A stretch of 64,000 nt of DNA from C-114 sp963745405 (GCA_963745405.1 CAVUWY010000002.1:1426001-1490000); one strand, 5' to 3'. Positions 34,334-43,569 are shown, numbered from the stretch's first letter. Notes: a model not told the origin generated them from the sequence alone. Program-made: numbers and translations.

Positions 34334-35089
34334 ATGGATCTGCCGCTCTTCCCGCTCCACACGGTCCTCTGCCCCGGCATCGCCCTGCCGCTCCACATCT
34401 TCGAGCCGCGCTACCGCCGCCTCGTGGAACAGTGTCTCGCCGACGACGCGCCGTTCGGTGTCGTCCTCATCCGCGAGGGCCGCGAGGTCGGACCGATCCC
34501 GACGTCGCTGGCCCGGGTCGGCACGACCGCCGAGATCCGCGAATCGCGTCCGCTCCAGGACGGCCGCTACGAGATCCTCGTCGTCGGCACGGAGCGTTTC
34601 GCCATCGAGGACGTGACGCCCGGACCGTCCGAGTATCTGCTCGGCCGGGTCGCCGCCCTGCCCGAGCGAGTGGAAGATCCGGAGACCGTGGCGCGACTGG
34701 CCGACCGGGTCAGCCGTCGGTTCGTCGACTACCTCCGCCTCCTCCAGCCCGGCGAGGGCGAGGAAGCGGCCGACCTCGACGTCCAGGTCGAGGTCGAGGT
34801 CCGCGAAGTCGCGGCACTCGAGCCGGGCGGCGAGCGCGAGACCGATGATGAGGCGGGGACGAGCGCGGGCGAGCCGGTGGTGCCCGACGACCCGACGACC
34901 CTGTCGCACCTCTTGAGCGGGATCATCCAGGTCGACCTGCCCCAGCGCCAGGCGCTCCTCGAGGCCGCCACGACGGACGAGCGGCTGGCCACCCTGGATC
35001 GGCTCCTCGATCGCGAGCTGCCCTTGCTCGCCCGGCGGCTCCGCGTCTGGTCGCCCGATCCACGGACCGCGGCCGGCCGCCAGAACTGA
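34334..35089 (+). CDS. LON substrate-binding domain protein
   Basis: A 251-residue stand-alone LON N-terminal (PUA-like) domain protein without the Lon ATPase or protease. It starts LPLFPLHTVLCPGIALPLHI and continues FEPRYRRLVEQCLADD, FGVVLIREGREVG and DGRYEILVVGTERFAI, all canonical. The C-terminal 100 residues contain an acidic linker and a helical part (LSGIIQVDLPQRQALLEA). Such proteins are common in bacteria; their role, probably peptide or substrate binding, is unsettled. Converges with the next gene at 3 bp. Confidence 0.88.
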   Translation: MDLPLFPLHTVLCPGIALPLHIFEPRYRRLVEQCLADDAPFGVVLIREGREVGPIPTSLARVGTTAEIRESRPLQDGRYEILVVGTERFAIEDVTPGPSEYLLGRVAALPERVEDPETVARLADRVSRRFVDYLRLLQPGEGEEAADLDVQVEVEVREVAALEPGGERETDDEAGTSAGEPVVPDDPTTLSHLLSGIIQVDLPQRQALLEAATTDERLATLDRLLDRELPLLARRLRVWSPDPRTAAGRQN

Positions 35090-35092
35090 GCG

Positions 35093-35695
35093 CTACTCGG
35101 AGTAGCGCTCCTCCTTCCAGGGATCGGCGTCGTTGTTGTAGCCGTAGCGCTCCCAGAAGCCGAGGATGTCGTGGTCGAGGAACTCGAGACCGCGGATCCA
35201 CTTGGCGCTCTTCCAGAAGTAGCGCTTCGGGACGAAGAGGCGGAGCGGCCAGCCGTGCTCGAGCTCGAGCTCGGCGCCGTCGAACGTGTCGGCGAGGAGG
35301 ACGTCGTCGTCGTCGAGCACCGACAGCGGCAGGTTCGCGGTGTAGCCCTGCTCGGAGTGGGCGAGGACGTGGGTGGCGGAGGGCCGGACGCCGGCTCGCT
35401 GGAGGATCTCCTGGATCGGGACGCCCTCCCAGGTCGTGTCGAGCTTCGTCCAGCGGGTCACGCAGTGGATGTCCGTCCCGACCGTCTTGCGCGGCAGGGC
35501 CTTGAACTCCTGCCAGGTCAGGGTGAACGGGCTGTCGACCTCGCCCCAGACCTTGAAGTCCCATTTCGCAAGGTCGGTGCTCGGCACCGAGCCGTAGTGG
35601 AGGACCGGGAACTTCGTCGTCCGGTACTGGCCGGGCGGGATCCGACTCGCGACGGCCGGATCCTGCTCGCGGCCGCCGAACAATCGCTCGAACAT
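35093..35695 (-). CDS. sulfite-oxidase-like molybdopterin oxidoreductase
   Basis: A 200-residue protein of the oxidoreductase molybdopterin-binding domain family. The Mo-ligating cysteine is in TVGTDIHCVTRWTKLDT. KWDFKVWGEVDSPFTLTW opens the domain, and HGWPLRLFVPKRYFWKSAKW and GFWERYGYNNDADPW close it. No signal peptide or heme domain is present, so it is the short cytoplasmic type. Of two near starts, ATG 35695 has GGAG at proper distance, while ATG 35701 would touch it. The substrate is unknown. Confidence 0.88.
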   Translation of the reverse strand: MFERLFGGREQDPAVASRIPPGQYRTTKFPVLHYGSVPSTDLAKWDFKVWGEVDSPFTLTWQEFKALPRKTVGTDIHCVTRWTKLDTTWEGVPIQEILQRAGVRPSATHVLAHSEQGYTANLPLSVLDDDDVLLADTFDGAELELEHGWPLRLFVPKRYFWKSAKWIRGLEFLDHDILGFWERYGYNNDADPWKEERYSE

Positions 35696-35757
35696 CGACA
35701 TCTCCTGGGCGCGTGGACGGGAACATCGTCGCACAGAAGCCTGCGTCCGGGACACGC

Positions 35758-35763
35758 TACCCT
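35758..35763 (+). promoter_or_regulatory. -10 element, leaderless start of GT2 gene
   Basis: TACCCT six bases before GTG 35770. Confidence 0.45.
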
Positions 35764-35769
35764 TCGTGA

Positions 35770-36516
35770 GTGCACGTCGTCATCGTCATGCCCGCGTACA
35801 ACGCCGCCCGGACGCTGGAGCGCACGTATGCGGACATCCCGCACGACCTCGTGGACCGGATCATCCTCGTCGACGACGTGTCCCGCGACCAGACCGTCGA
35901 CATCGCCCGCCAGCTCGGGCTCGACGTGATCATCCACCAGCAGAACCGGGGCTACGGCGGCAACCAGAAGACCTGCTACGACGCCGCCCTCGAGGCGGGC
36001 GCCGAGGTCGTCGTCATGCTTCATCCTGACTACCAGTACGACGCGACGCGGATCCCCGAGCTCATCGGGCCCATCGTCGCCGGCGAGCGCGACCTCATGC
36101 TCGGCAGCCGCTTCCTCGGCGACCCGCTCGCCGGCGGGATGCCGAAGTGGAAGTACCTGAGCAACCGCTTCCTCACGACGATCGAGAACGGCGCCTTCGG
36201 CCTCCACCTTTCCGAGTACCACACCGGCCTGCGGGCCTACAGCCGGGACCTCCTCGAGACGATCCCGTACCACCTCAACAGCGACGACTTCGTCTTCGAC
36301 CAGGAGCTCATCGCCCAGGTCGTGGCGGCCGGCAGGCGGGGCCGGATCGGCGAGATCGCCGTCCCGACGCGCTACTTCGAGGAAGCGAGCTCGGTCAACT
36401 TCCGTCGCAGCGTCGTGTACGGCCTGTCGACCCTCCGCGTCGTCGGCCGCTATCTCCTCCACCGGCTGCGGGTCCGCCGATCGCCGAAGCTCACCTCCCG
36501 CCCGAAGGCGCCGTGA
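35770..36516 (+). CDS. glycosyltransferase family 2 (dolichyl-phosphate-mannose-synthase-like)
   Basis: A 248-residue GT-A fold glycosyltransferase. It starts directly with VIVMPAYNAARTLERTYADI, the nucleotide-binding strand, followed by IILVDDVSRDQTVDIARQLG and the acceptor/metal region VVMLHPDYQYD. The group transfers a sugar from a nucleotide donor to polyprenyl phosphate or a related acceptor. The GTG start is decided by TACCCT six bases upstream. The UPF0104 membrane gene follows 31 bp later and is a common partner of such enzymes. Confidence 0.88.
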   Translation: MHVVIVMPAYNAARTLERTYADIPHDLVDRIILVDDVSRDQTVDIARQLGLDVIIHQQNRGYGGNQKTCYDAALEAGAEVVVMLHPDYQYDATRIPELIGPIVAGERDLMLGSRFLGDPLAGGMPKWKYLSNRFLTTIENGAFGLHLSEYHTGLRAYSRDLLETIPYHLNSDDFVFDQELIAQVVAAGRRGRIGEIAVPTRYFEEASSVNFRRSVVYGLSTLRVVGRYLLHRLRVRRSPKLTSRPKAP

Positions 36517-36547
36517 CCGCTCCGGCGGCCACCGGCGGGGTCCGCCG

Positions 36548-37534
36548 ATGAGCCGCGGCGCGATGATCCGGGCGATCGTCGGGATCGCCATCTCGATCGT
36601 CACGCTCGTCGTCATCGTCCACGGCGTCGACCTCGCGCGGTCGCCGACATCCTCCGGACGGCGATCCCGGCGTGGATCGGCGTCATGCTCGTCGCGATCT
36701 GCGGCGACCTTGCGTTCCGGGCACTCCGCTGGCAGCGCCTCCTGGCGCCGATCCACCGCGTCCCCTACCTGCACACGCTCCAGTACCTGCTCATCGGCTA
36801 TCTCGCCAACAACATCCTGCCGGCCCGCCTCGGCGAGCTCGTCCGCTGCCACTATCTCGGCGACCGCGAGGGCGTGAGCCGGACGACCGTCCTCGGGACG
36901 GTGGTCGTCGAGCGGGTCGTCGACACGGCCGTGGTCGTCGCGATCGCGTCGGTCGCGATCCTCGTCCTGCACGTCAAGGGCGTCGTCGCGAGTGCGGTCC
37001 TGTTCGGGCTCGCCGTCACGGCCCTCCTCGTCGTCGATCCTCGCCGTGCTCATCGTCGGCCATCGACTGCCCGGCGCCGAGCGCGCTCGCCGCGATCGCC
37101 GAGCGCTGGCCGCGCATCGCGGAGCTCGCCCGCAGGCTGCACGGCGGCCTCGCCGTCGCCGGCCGGCCGCGCACGCTCGTCGAGGCCCTGGTCCTCAGCG
37201 CTCGTCGCCTGGAGCTGCACGGTCGTCGGCGTTCGCGGCGGCCGGCCAGGCCCTGGGGGTCCAGCTCACGACCGCCGAAGCGGCGCTCCTCGCCTCGGGC
37301 GTGGCGCTCGCGACGGCCATCCCGTCCGGGCCGGGCAATCTCGGCACGTTCGACCTGGCGGCCGTCGCGATCGCGACGTCATTCGGGATCGACCGCGAGA
37401 CGTCGGTCGCCCTCGGCATCCTCGCCCACGCCGCCGTCCTTATCGTGACGTCGATCGGCGGCGGGATCGCCCTCCTCCACCTCGGCTGGGCTCACCGGAC
37501 GCCGGCCCCGATCAGCGAGGCCGAGGTCGGTTAG
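36548..37534 (+). pseudogene. UPF0104 / lysylphosphatidylglycerol-synthase-TM-like flippase, multiple frameshifts
   Basis: The protein can be read only by changing frame five times: a lost base near 36640 and single extra bases near 37036, 37082, 37200 and 37228. The conceptual product has about seven membrane helices with IRAIVGIAISIVTLVVIVHG, YLLIGYLANNILPARLGELV, VVERVVDTAVVVAIASVAI and AIPSGPGNLGTFDLAAVAIA, all diagnostic of the LPG_synthase_TM / UPF0104 family of lipid transporters. Every segment keeps good coding composition, so the shifts are recent or artefactual. It follows the GT2 gene and likely handles a lipid-linked product. As sequenced, no full-length protein is made. Confidence 0.8.
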
Positions 37535-37570
37535 GGCGACGCGGCGGGCGTGGCCCGAGGCGGCGCGAGG

Positions 37571-37837
37571 GTGACACCTACCCGCCAGGCGGGTCGTAGG
37601 CGACGCGGCTCCCAATTCTGTGACACCTACCCGCCAGGCGGGTCGTATACACGGGTTGGGGCTCGTGCCATGGTCTGGATCGCAGGTGGAGCCGCGAAAA
37701 CGTGCACGGATCAGCCCGGTCGAGCGGCCCGGACGGCCATCGGTCAGGACAGACGGACTTACCGCCCGCCTGACGGGTACCTGACACGAGTCCCGGCGAC
37801 CAGGATCGATACCACCGGCCTGGCGGGTACATGACGC
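37571..37837. repeat. four-copy palindromic repeat region, two direct plus two inverted copies
   Basis: The gap between convergent genes (37535-37948) has no gene. A 28-bp unit built around ACCCGCCAGGCGGGT, itself an inverted repeat with one central base, occurs at 37571-37598 and 37620-37647 (identical copies, 49 bp apart). It recurs on the other strand at 37760-37787 and 37810-37837 (diverged, 50 bp apart). The block is 267 bp long and symmetric. The spacers between copies do not match each other. Confidence 0.75.
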
Positions 37838-37948
37838 GCGGGGCCGTGGCCGCTTGGAGTCGACGAGCGCCGTGCCGCCGTGGCTGCCGGGAATCGACGA
37901 GCCCCCGGCCGATGGCCGAGGGCTCGGAATGTGCTGGACGGGGACCGG

Positions 37949-38858
37949 CTACTTCACGAAGCCGTTCGCCTGGAGCCACGCCTTGGCGACCGCGGCGATG
38001 TCCTTCTTGTCGACCGACACCTGCTTTCCGAGATCCGTCAAGGTCGCGGTGTCCATCTTGGCGGACACGTCGTTGAGGATCTTCTCGAAGGCGGTCTTGT
38101 CGACCTTGGCGAGGTAGTCGTTGCGGACGAGCGGCGCGATGTTGTCGGCCGGCTGGGTCTGCTTGTCGTCCTGGAGGACGACCCAGCCGTTGACTGCGAT
38201 GTCGGGCTGGGTCGAGCACAGCTCGGCGACGTCGATGGTCTTGCCCGAGCAGGGCCTCGGCCATCGGCGTGTCGCACGCCGCCAGGAGCGTCGCCTTCGA
38301 GAGATCGAGGCCGTAGGCGGTCTTCAGGGCCGTGCCGCAGACCGGGTTGGTCGGGCAGTCGGTCGCCACGCCGAACTTGAGCTGCGACTGGACCGCCGTC
38401 AGGTCGCTCATCTTCGCGAGGTGGAACTGGTCGGCGGTCTCCTTGCGGACGACGAACGCGTTCTGGTCGGCCGCCGGCGAGTAGTCGAGGACCGTGATGC
38501 CGCCGCCCTTGCCGTTGAGCACGTTCTGGAGCGCGGTCTGGTTGGCCTTCGGGTCGCCGGTCTGCTTGCCCGGTTCGTAGTAGGCGAGACCGCTCCCGAT
38601 GTACTCCGGCTTGAGGTCGAACTGACCGCTCTCGAGGGCCGCCGCGGACACTTTCCGGGCGCCGATCCCGATGCCCGTGCGGTCGACGGTGTAGCCGTTC
38701 GCCTCGAGGGCCTGGCCGTAGATCTCGGCCATGAGCTTCGCTTCGTAGAATCCGTCCGAGCCGATCTTGATGGTTGGCTTGCTGCCCCCACCCGCCGTGC
38801 AGGCGCCCAAAAGCACCAGCAACGACGCCCCGAGGGCGAGCGTGCGGTTCAGCCGCAT
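37949..38858 (-). pseudogene. OpuC-like osmoprotectant ABC transporter substrate-binding lipoprotein, frameshifted
   Basis: Start ATG 38858 opens a lipoprotein signal (LLVLLGAC), then PTIKIGSDGFYEAKLMAEIY and YSPAADQNAFVVRKETADQF, typical of glycine-betaine/carnitine/choline-binding OpuAC/OpuCC proteins. At about 38248 the frame changes by one base: continuing in the new frame gives KTIDVAELCSTQPDIAVNGW and an end DIAAVAKAWLQANGFVK with stop at 37949. In the original frame the tail turns to Arg/Pro-rich noise. About 302 codons overall, the family length. It belongs with the permease and ATPase genes upstream on the same strand. Confidence 0.82.
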
Positions 38859-38966
38859 CTGGGTCTGCCTCCTCTTTGCTTTGCGCCACCCGGGCAGGCA
38901 GCGTCAGGCCGGCCGACTATATCAGCGAAGCCGACAAGGGCAGTCATATACCGTCCCCACCCCGGA

Positions 38967-39663
38967 TTACGCGGAGACGACACCTTCGGATGACCGGGAC
39001 CGTCGGATCCCCGGCGACGTGAGGAGCCGCTGGACGAGGGCGAAGCCGCCCTCGGCGGTGAGGGCGAGGACCGCCACGAGGAAGACCCCGCCGATACAGC
39101 TGGCCGAGGTCGTTCTGGGCCACCCCGTCGACGAGGTAGCGGCCGAGCCCGCCGAAGCCGAAGATCGCTCCGAGCGTCGCGGTCGCGATGACCTGGACCG
39201 ACGCCGAGCGGATGCCTCCCACGACGATCGGCAGGGCGATCGGCATCTCCACGCCGCGGAGGATCTGGCGTTCGCGAAGGCCCATCCCGCGGGCCGACTC
39301 GACGAGCTCGCGGTCCACGCCGGACACGCCGGCATAGGCGTTCACGAGGATCGGTGGGACGGCGAGGATGACCATGGCGATGAGGGTCGGGTAGACCTTG
39401 AAGCCGAGTTCAGGGTCGATCGCCTGGGTGATCGGAACGAGGAGGCCGATGACAGCCAGCGACGGGATCGCCCGGCCGATGTTGGCGGTGTTGATGGCGA
39501 GCGTCGAGGCGCGTCCTGTATGGCCGATCCAGAGGCCGATCGGAAGGGCGATCGCGGAGGCGATGAGAAGTGACAGGACCGAGATCGTCACGTGCTCGCC
39601 GAGGCGGACGGGGATGCCGTTGGGGCCCGACCAGTTGGCCGGGTCGGTCAGCCAGGCGATCAT
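38967..39663 (-). pseudogene. OpuC-like ABC transporter permease, frameshifted near the C-terminus
   Basis: From ATG 39663 the protein reads as a binding-protein-dependent permease: EHVTISVLSLLIASAIALPI, the EAA-like loop ESARGMGLRERQILRGVEMP and GFGGLGRYLVDGVAQNDLGQ. One extra base near 39093 then diverts the frame; correcting it restores GGVFLVAVLALTAEGGFALV and a stop at 38967. The start overlaps the upstream permease stop in an ATGA quartet. About 190 of 232 residues are intact as sequenced. The two permeases would form the transporter's membrane channel. Confidence 0.82.
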
Positions 39664-40358
39664 GCAAGCGCTCCGCCGGCGCCACGGGGGACCGGATCGG
39701 CGATCGGCCGGCGGGAGGCTTGTGCGGCCGACCACGGCGTGAGCCGCCGTTGGAGCCGGACGAAGAGCACGTCCACCGCCATCGCGAGGAGGATCGACGG
39801 GATGGCCCCGGCTACGATCTCGGTCGGGAAGGCGCGGTCATAGCCCTCGAGGATGAAGAAGCCGAGCCCCCCGAAGGCGTCGCCGAGGGTGGCGGTCACC
39901 GTGACGAGGGCGATGGTCGACACACTGGCCAGCCGGAGGCCGGCGATCATCAGCGGCACGGCGAGCGGCACGACCACCCGGCGGAACCGCTCCCGTCGCT
40001 CGTAGCCCATCCCGTCGGCCGCCTCGAGGACGTCTCCCGGCGCAGCGTCGAATCCGGCGACGATGTTGCGGACGAGGATCACCAGCGTGTACATGACGAG
40101 CGGGATCTCGGCCGTGAGGAGCGACAGGCCGGTGACCGAGACGAGGGTGAAGAAGACGGCCAGGCTCGGGATCGTGTAGAGGATCCCCGACGCCCCGGAG
40201 ATGAACAGGTAGGTCGAGCGGCGAGCGACGATGATCAGGGCCAGCCCGAAGGAGATGGCGAAGCCGACGGCCACGGCGATCGCCGCCAGCTCGATGTGCT
40301 GGATCGTCCGGCCGAGGATGGCCCCCAGGTGGTCGCCGATCCAGCCCCAGTCGATCAC
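39660..40358 (-). CDS. OpuC-like ABC transporter permease
   Basis: A 232-residue membrane protein of the glycine betaine/carnitine/choline permease family (OpuCB/OpuBB type). Hydrophobic segments AAIAVAVGFAISFGLALIIV and SGILYTIPSLAVFFTLVSVT are followed by the ATPase-coupling loop DVLEAADGMGYERRERFRRV and GFFILEGYDRAFPTEIVAGA. It overlaps both neighbours by four bases (ATGA), so the three transporter genes are co-translated. Intact, unlike the next permease. Confidence 0.9.
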   Translation of the reverse strand: MIDWGWIGDHLGAILGRTIQHIELAAIAVAVGFAISFGLALIIVARRSTYLFISGASGILYTIPSLAVFFTLVSVTGLSLLTAEIPLVMYTLVILVRNIVAGFDAAPGDVLEAADGMGYERRERFRRVVVPLAVPLMIAGLRLASVSTIALVTVTATLGDAFGGLGFFILEGYDRAFPTEIVAGAIPSILLAMAVDVLFVRLQRRLTPWSAAQASRRPIADPVPRGAGGALA

Positions 40359-41569
40359 GGCGCGCTCTGCTCCGCCGGCGAGTCATCGGCTCCGTCCGAC
40401 GAGCGGAGGAAGGCGGCCACCATGTCGGTCAGGAGGAGGCCGCGGACCCGGCCGCCGCGGTCGACGGCGATCCCGGCGTTGACGTCGGCGTCGAGCATCA
40501 TCGACAGGGCGTCCTTGAGGGTCGTCTCGGGCGACAGGAGTGGCGACATCGGGATCGCCATCTCCTCGGTCAGCGTGCCGTCGCCGGGGATCTCGACGTC
40601 GCGGAGCCAGCCGAGCGGCCGCTCGTCGGCGTCGACGAGGAGCAGGTAGGGGAACGGGTCGGCCAGCGCCCGCCGGCGAGCCTCAGCGGCCGGGTCGCCG
40701 ACGCGCCCGACGACCGCCGGCCGCAGCTCGACCTCGCGCACGCGGCTCAATGACAGCCGCTTGAGCCCACGGTCGACCCCGACGAAACGGGCCACGAAGT
40801 CCGACGCCGGGCGGGCGAGGATCTCGGCCGGCGGGGCGAACTGCTCGAGCCGGCCGCCGGTCTGCATCACCGCGACGAGGTCGCCCATCTTGATCGCCTC
40901 GTCGATGTCGTGGGTCACGAAGACGATCGTCTTGGCGATGTCCTCCTGGAGGCGGAGGAACTCGTTCTGGAGGCGCTCGCGGACGATCGGGTCGACCGCG
41001 CCGAACGGCTCGTCCATGAGCATGAGCGGCGGATCCGCCGCCAGGGCCCGGGCCACTCCGACGCGCTGGCGCTCCCCGCCCGAAAGCTCACCCGGGTAGC
41101 GGTCCCGGTACCGCCCCGGCTCGAGTCCGATGAGGCCGAGGAGCTCGTCGGCCCGGTTCCGCTGGCGGTCGGCGCTCCAGCCGAGGAGGCGCGGTACGGT
41201 CGCCACGTTCTGACCGACCGTCTGGTGGGGGAACAGCCCCATCTGCTGGATCACGTAGCCGATCGAGCGCCGCAGCTCGGTCAGGTCGCGGGACGCGATG
41301 TCGTCGCCGTCGAGGAGGATGCGCCCGCTGGTCGGCTCGATGAGCCGGTTGACCATCTTGAGGCTCGTCGTCTTGCCGCAGCCGGACGGACCGACGAGGA
41401 CGCAGATCCGCCCGGCCGGGACGACGAACGAGAGATCGTTGACGGCACCCGGCGTGCCCTTCGCCTCGGCGCCCCGGTCATAGCGCTTCGTGACGTGCTG
41501 GAACTCGAGGGTCGCGGCCGGCGTCCCCCCGAGCGTGCGCGCGTCGCCCGTCGGCTCGGTCGCGGTCAT
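40355..41569 (-). CDS. OpuC-like ABC transporter ATP-binding protein with CBS domains
   Basis: A 404-residue ATPase driving osmolyte uptake. Walker A is VGPSGCGKTTSLKM, the signature is GELSGGERQRVGVARALA, Walker B is LMLMDEPFGAVDP, and the switch His is in VFVTHDIDEA. The C-terminal 120 residues contain CBS-type repeats (LLVDADERPLGWL, then NAGIAVDRGGRVRGLLLTDM), which in OpuA/OpuC sense ionic strength or c-di-AMP. ATG 41569 is set by TAGGGT six bases upstream, the probable promoter for the four-gene unit. Confidence 0.92.
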   Translation of the reverse strand: MTATEPTGDARTLGGTPAATLEFQHVTKRYDRGAEAKGTPGAVNDLSFVVPAGRICVLVGPSGCGKTTSLKMVNRLIEPTSGRILLDGDDIASRDLTELRRSIGYVIQQMGLFPHQTVGQNVATVPRLLGWSADRQRNRADELLGLIGLEPGRYRDRYPGELSGGERQRVGVARALAADPPLMLMDEPFGAVDPIVRERLQNEFLRLQEDIAKTIVFVTHDIDEAIKMGDLVAVMQTGGRLEQFAPPAEILARPASDFVARFVGVDRGLKRLSLSRVREVELRPAVVGRVGDPAAEARRRALADPFPYLLLVDADERPLGWLRDVEIPGDGTLTEEMAIPMSPLLSPETTLKDALSMMLDADVNAGIAVDRGGRVRGLLLTDMVAAFLRSSDGADDSPAEQSAP

Positions 41570-41575
41570 CGTCGA

Positions 41576-41581
41576 ACCCTA
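41576..41581 (-). promoter_or_regulatory. -10 element, leaderless start of OpuC-like operon
   Basis: TAGGGT on the minus strand, six bases before ATG 41569. Confidence 0.5.
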
Positions 41582-41625
41582 CCCGACCCCCGACGACCGC
41601 GGGCGGCCCGCCCGGGAACGGTCGG

Positions 41626-42582
41626 TCAGCCGCGCTCGACGAGCGGCTTCACCTCGCCGATGAAGCGCTCGAGGGTCTCGGTGTCGTACGGCGCCGGCTG
41701 CTCCGAGATCACCGTCCTGAAGCCGAGCTCGACGTACGGTCGAAGCCGGTCGGCGATCTGCTCGGCCGTGCCGTTCCAGAACGTATCGTCGTCGGCGACG
41801 TTCGCCAGCGGCGTCCGGTTGTGCTCCATCGCGGCCCGCCAGACCCGGTCGGCCTCGGCCTCGGAGTCGCGGATCGTCAGCTTGACCCCGAGGGTGAACT
41901 CGATCTCGGCCGGGTCACGGCCGACGTCGGCGCAGTGGGCCCGGAGCACCTCGATCTTGTGGGCCATCTTCTCGACCGTGCCCATCGCGTTCCACATGTC
42001 TGCGTAGCGGGCGACGGTGCGCAGCGTCTTCTTCTCGCCGCTGCCGCCGATCATGATCGGCAGGTGCGGCTGGATCGGCAACGGGAGCTGGTGGGCGCCG
42101 GCGTACGCGTAGTGACCGCCCGGCTTCGAGGTCACGACCTCGCCGTCGAGGAGGCCGCGCATGATCCCGACCGCTTCGTCGAGCCAATCGAGTCGCTGCC
42201 CGAAGCCGCTCCCGAAGTCGATGCCGTGGATCTCGTGCTCGACCTCGAACCAGGCGCCGCCGATGCCGAGGATCGCCCGGCCGCCGCTGATGTGGTCGAG
42301 CGTCGTCGCGTTCTTGGCCGGCAGTCCCGGGTTGCGGAACGTGTTCGCGCCGACGAGGAGGCCGAGCCGGGTCCGCTCGGTCGCGACCGCCCAGGCGTCG
42401 AGGAGGGACCAACCCTCGAAGATCGGCTGATCCCAGTCGCCGAAGATCGCGTTGATGTGGTCCCACGTCCAGAGATGGTCGTAGCCGAGCCCATCGACCC
42501 TGCGGGCGGCGTCGAGCATCTCGGGCCACGTCGCGGCCTGGCTCCAGAGGAGGATGCCGAGCTTGAGGTCGGAGCTGGTCAC
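41626..42582 (-). CDS. LLM-class (F420-dependent type) flavin oxidoreductase
   Basis: A 318-residue luciferase-like TIM barrel. It opens LKLGILLWSQAATWPEMLDA, followed by GYDHLWTWDHINAIFGDWDQ and LGLLVGANTFRNPGLPAKNA. HISGGRAILGIGGAWFEVEH is the typical cofactor-binding segment of the F420-dependent subgroup. QPHLPIMIGGSGEKKTLRTV completes the signature. Cofactor F420 rather than FMN is inferred from the subgroup. GTG 42582 has GGAGG ten bases upstream. Alone on its strand between the transporter and the MerR gene; substrate unknown. Confidence 0.87.
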   Translation of the reverse strand: MTSSDLKLGILLWSQAATWPEMLDAARRVDGLGYDHLWTWDHINAIFGDWDQPIFEGWSLLDAWAVATERTRLGLLVGANTFRNPGLPAKNATTLDHISGGRAILGIGGAWFEVEHEIHGIDFGSGFGQRLDWLDEAVGIMRGLLDGEVVTSKPGGHYAYAGAHQLPLPIQPHLPIMIGGSGEKKTLRTVARYADMWNAMGTVEKMAHKIEVLRAHCADVGRDPAEIEFTLGVKLTIRDSEAEADRVWRAAMEHNRTPLANVADDDTFWNGTAEQIADRLRPYVELGFRTVISEQPAPYDTETLERFIGEVKPLVERG

Positions 42583-42674
42583 GGTGCGCCTCCGGTATCG
42601 GGGAGTCGGGCCCTCCAGTCTACCGAGCGGGAGCGTTCCTCATCGCAGGGAGGAACATCCTGGAGCGGGTCGTC

Positions 42675-43508
42675 TCAGAGCGGGATCGTCGCCAGGTCGC
42701 CGAGGATGACCTCGCGATCGTCGTCCTCGGCGATGCCGTCGCAGGCGGCCCGGGCCTTGTCGGCCCAGGAGCGGGCGGCCGGCAGGTCGCCGGCGACCGC
42801 CGAGGCGCGGGCCATCGCCTCGTAGGCGCCGGCGATGTCCCAGTCCGCGATCCCCGCCTCCTCGTTGATGGCGACGCAGCGCCGGGCGTGCCACAGGGCA
42901 GGTTCTCCGCGACCGAGGACCGCATAGACCCGCGAGCACAGCCACTCTCCCCGGGCCAGGTTCGGTGTGTCGCCGACCATCCCCCAGTGATAGCGGGAGG
43001 CGTGGGCGGTGTGGATCATCTCGTCGGTCTCGGCGGGCGAGCGGTCGGCCATCTCGAGGAACGTCCAGGTGTGGTTGTAGAGCGCGGCCGCCAGGCGCCG
43101 CCGCGCCTCCGCGTCGAGCTCGAGGTCGGGTCCGTTGGATCGGCCCGCAGCGGTGTCGGTCACGATGGGCTCCTTTCCCGCACTGAGGCGGCCGGTGACG
43201 TGGAGGACGTACTGGAGGCGGAAGGTCCGGGCTTCGACGCGCCGGCGGTGGGCCTCGACGAGCCGCCGGCGCTCCGCCGGGTCGTCGGTCGCGAGGACGG
43301 CCCGGATCTCGTCGAGCGGCATCTCGAGATCGCGAAGACGACCGATCGTCCGGGCCGTCTCCGCCTGGTCACGGCGGTAGCGCCGATACCCCGTGGCCGG
43401 GTCGACCTCGGCCGGGCGAAGGAGGTCGAGCTCGTCGTAGTGGCGCAGCGCACCGATCGTCAGGCCGGCCACCCGGGCGAAGCGTCCGATGGGGAGGAGA
43501 TCGTCCAT
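42675..43508 (-). CDS. MerR-family regulator with TPR-like C-terminal domain
   Basis: A 277-residue protein. The N-terminus is a MerR DNA-binding domain: LPIGRFARVAGLTIGALRHY, DELDLLRPAEVDPATGYRRY and the following helix pair with REMPLDEIRAVL-like sequence. Residues about 130-277 are helical and Ala-rich, with ALYNHTWTFLEMADRSPAE and ALWHARRCVAINEEAGIAD, reminiscent of small TPR-like proteins. The usual small-ligand BmrR-type barrel is absent. It may sense a protein or peptide, which is speculation. It starts 61 bp from the following small gene on the same strand. Confidence 0.85.
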   Translation of the reverse strand: MDDLLPIGRFARVAGLTIGALRHYDELDLLRPAEVDPATGYRRYRRDQAETARTIGRLRDLEMPLDEIRAVLATDDPAERRRLVEAHRRRVEARTFRLQYVLHVTGRLSAGKEPIVTDTAAGRSNGPDLELDAEARRRLAAALYNHTWTFLEMADRSPAETDEMIHTAHASRYHWGMVGDTPNLARGEWLCSRVYAVLGRGEPALWHARRCVAINEEAGIADWDIAGAYEAMARASAVAGDLPAARSWADKARAACDGIAEDDDREVILGDLATIPL

Positions 43509-43569
43509 GGCCCGATGGTGAACCCTCGACCGGCCGGAGAGTCAAGCCCCCTTCGTCGGCCCGGTCGAG

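Noticed and set aside
37571..37837. Pair of intrinsic terminators for the convergent genes
   Set aside because: The palindromes have no T-tracts, and four copies with fixed 50-bp spacing exceed what termination needs. Described as a repeat instead.
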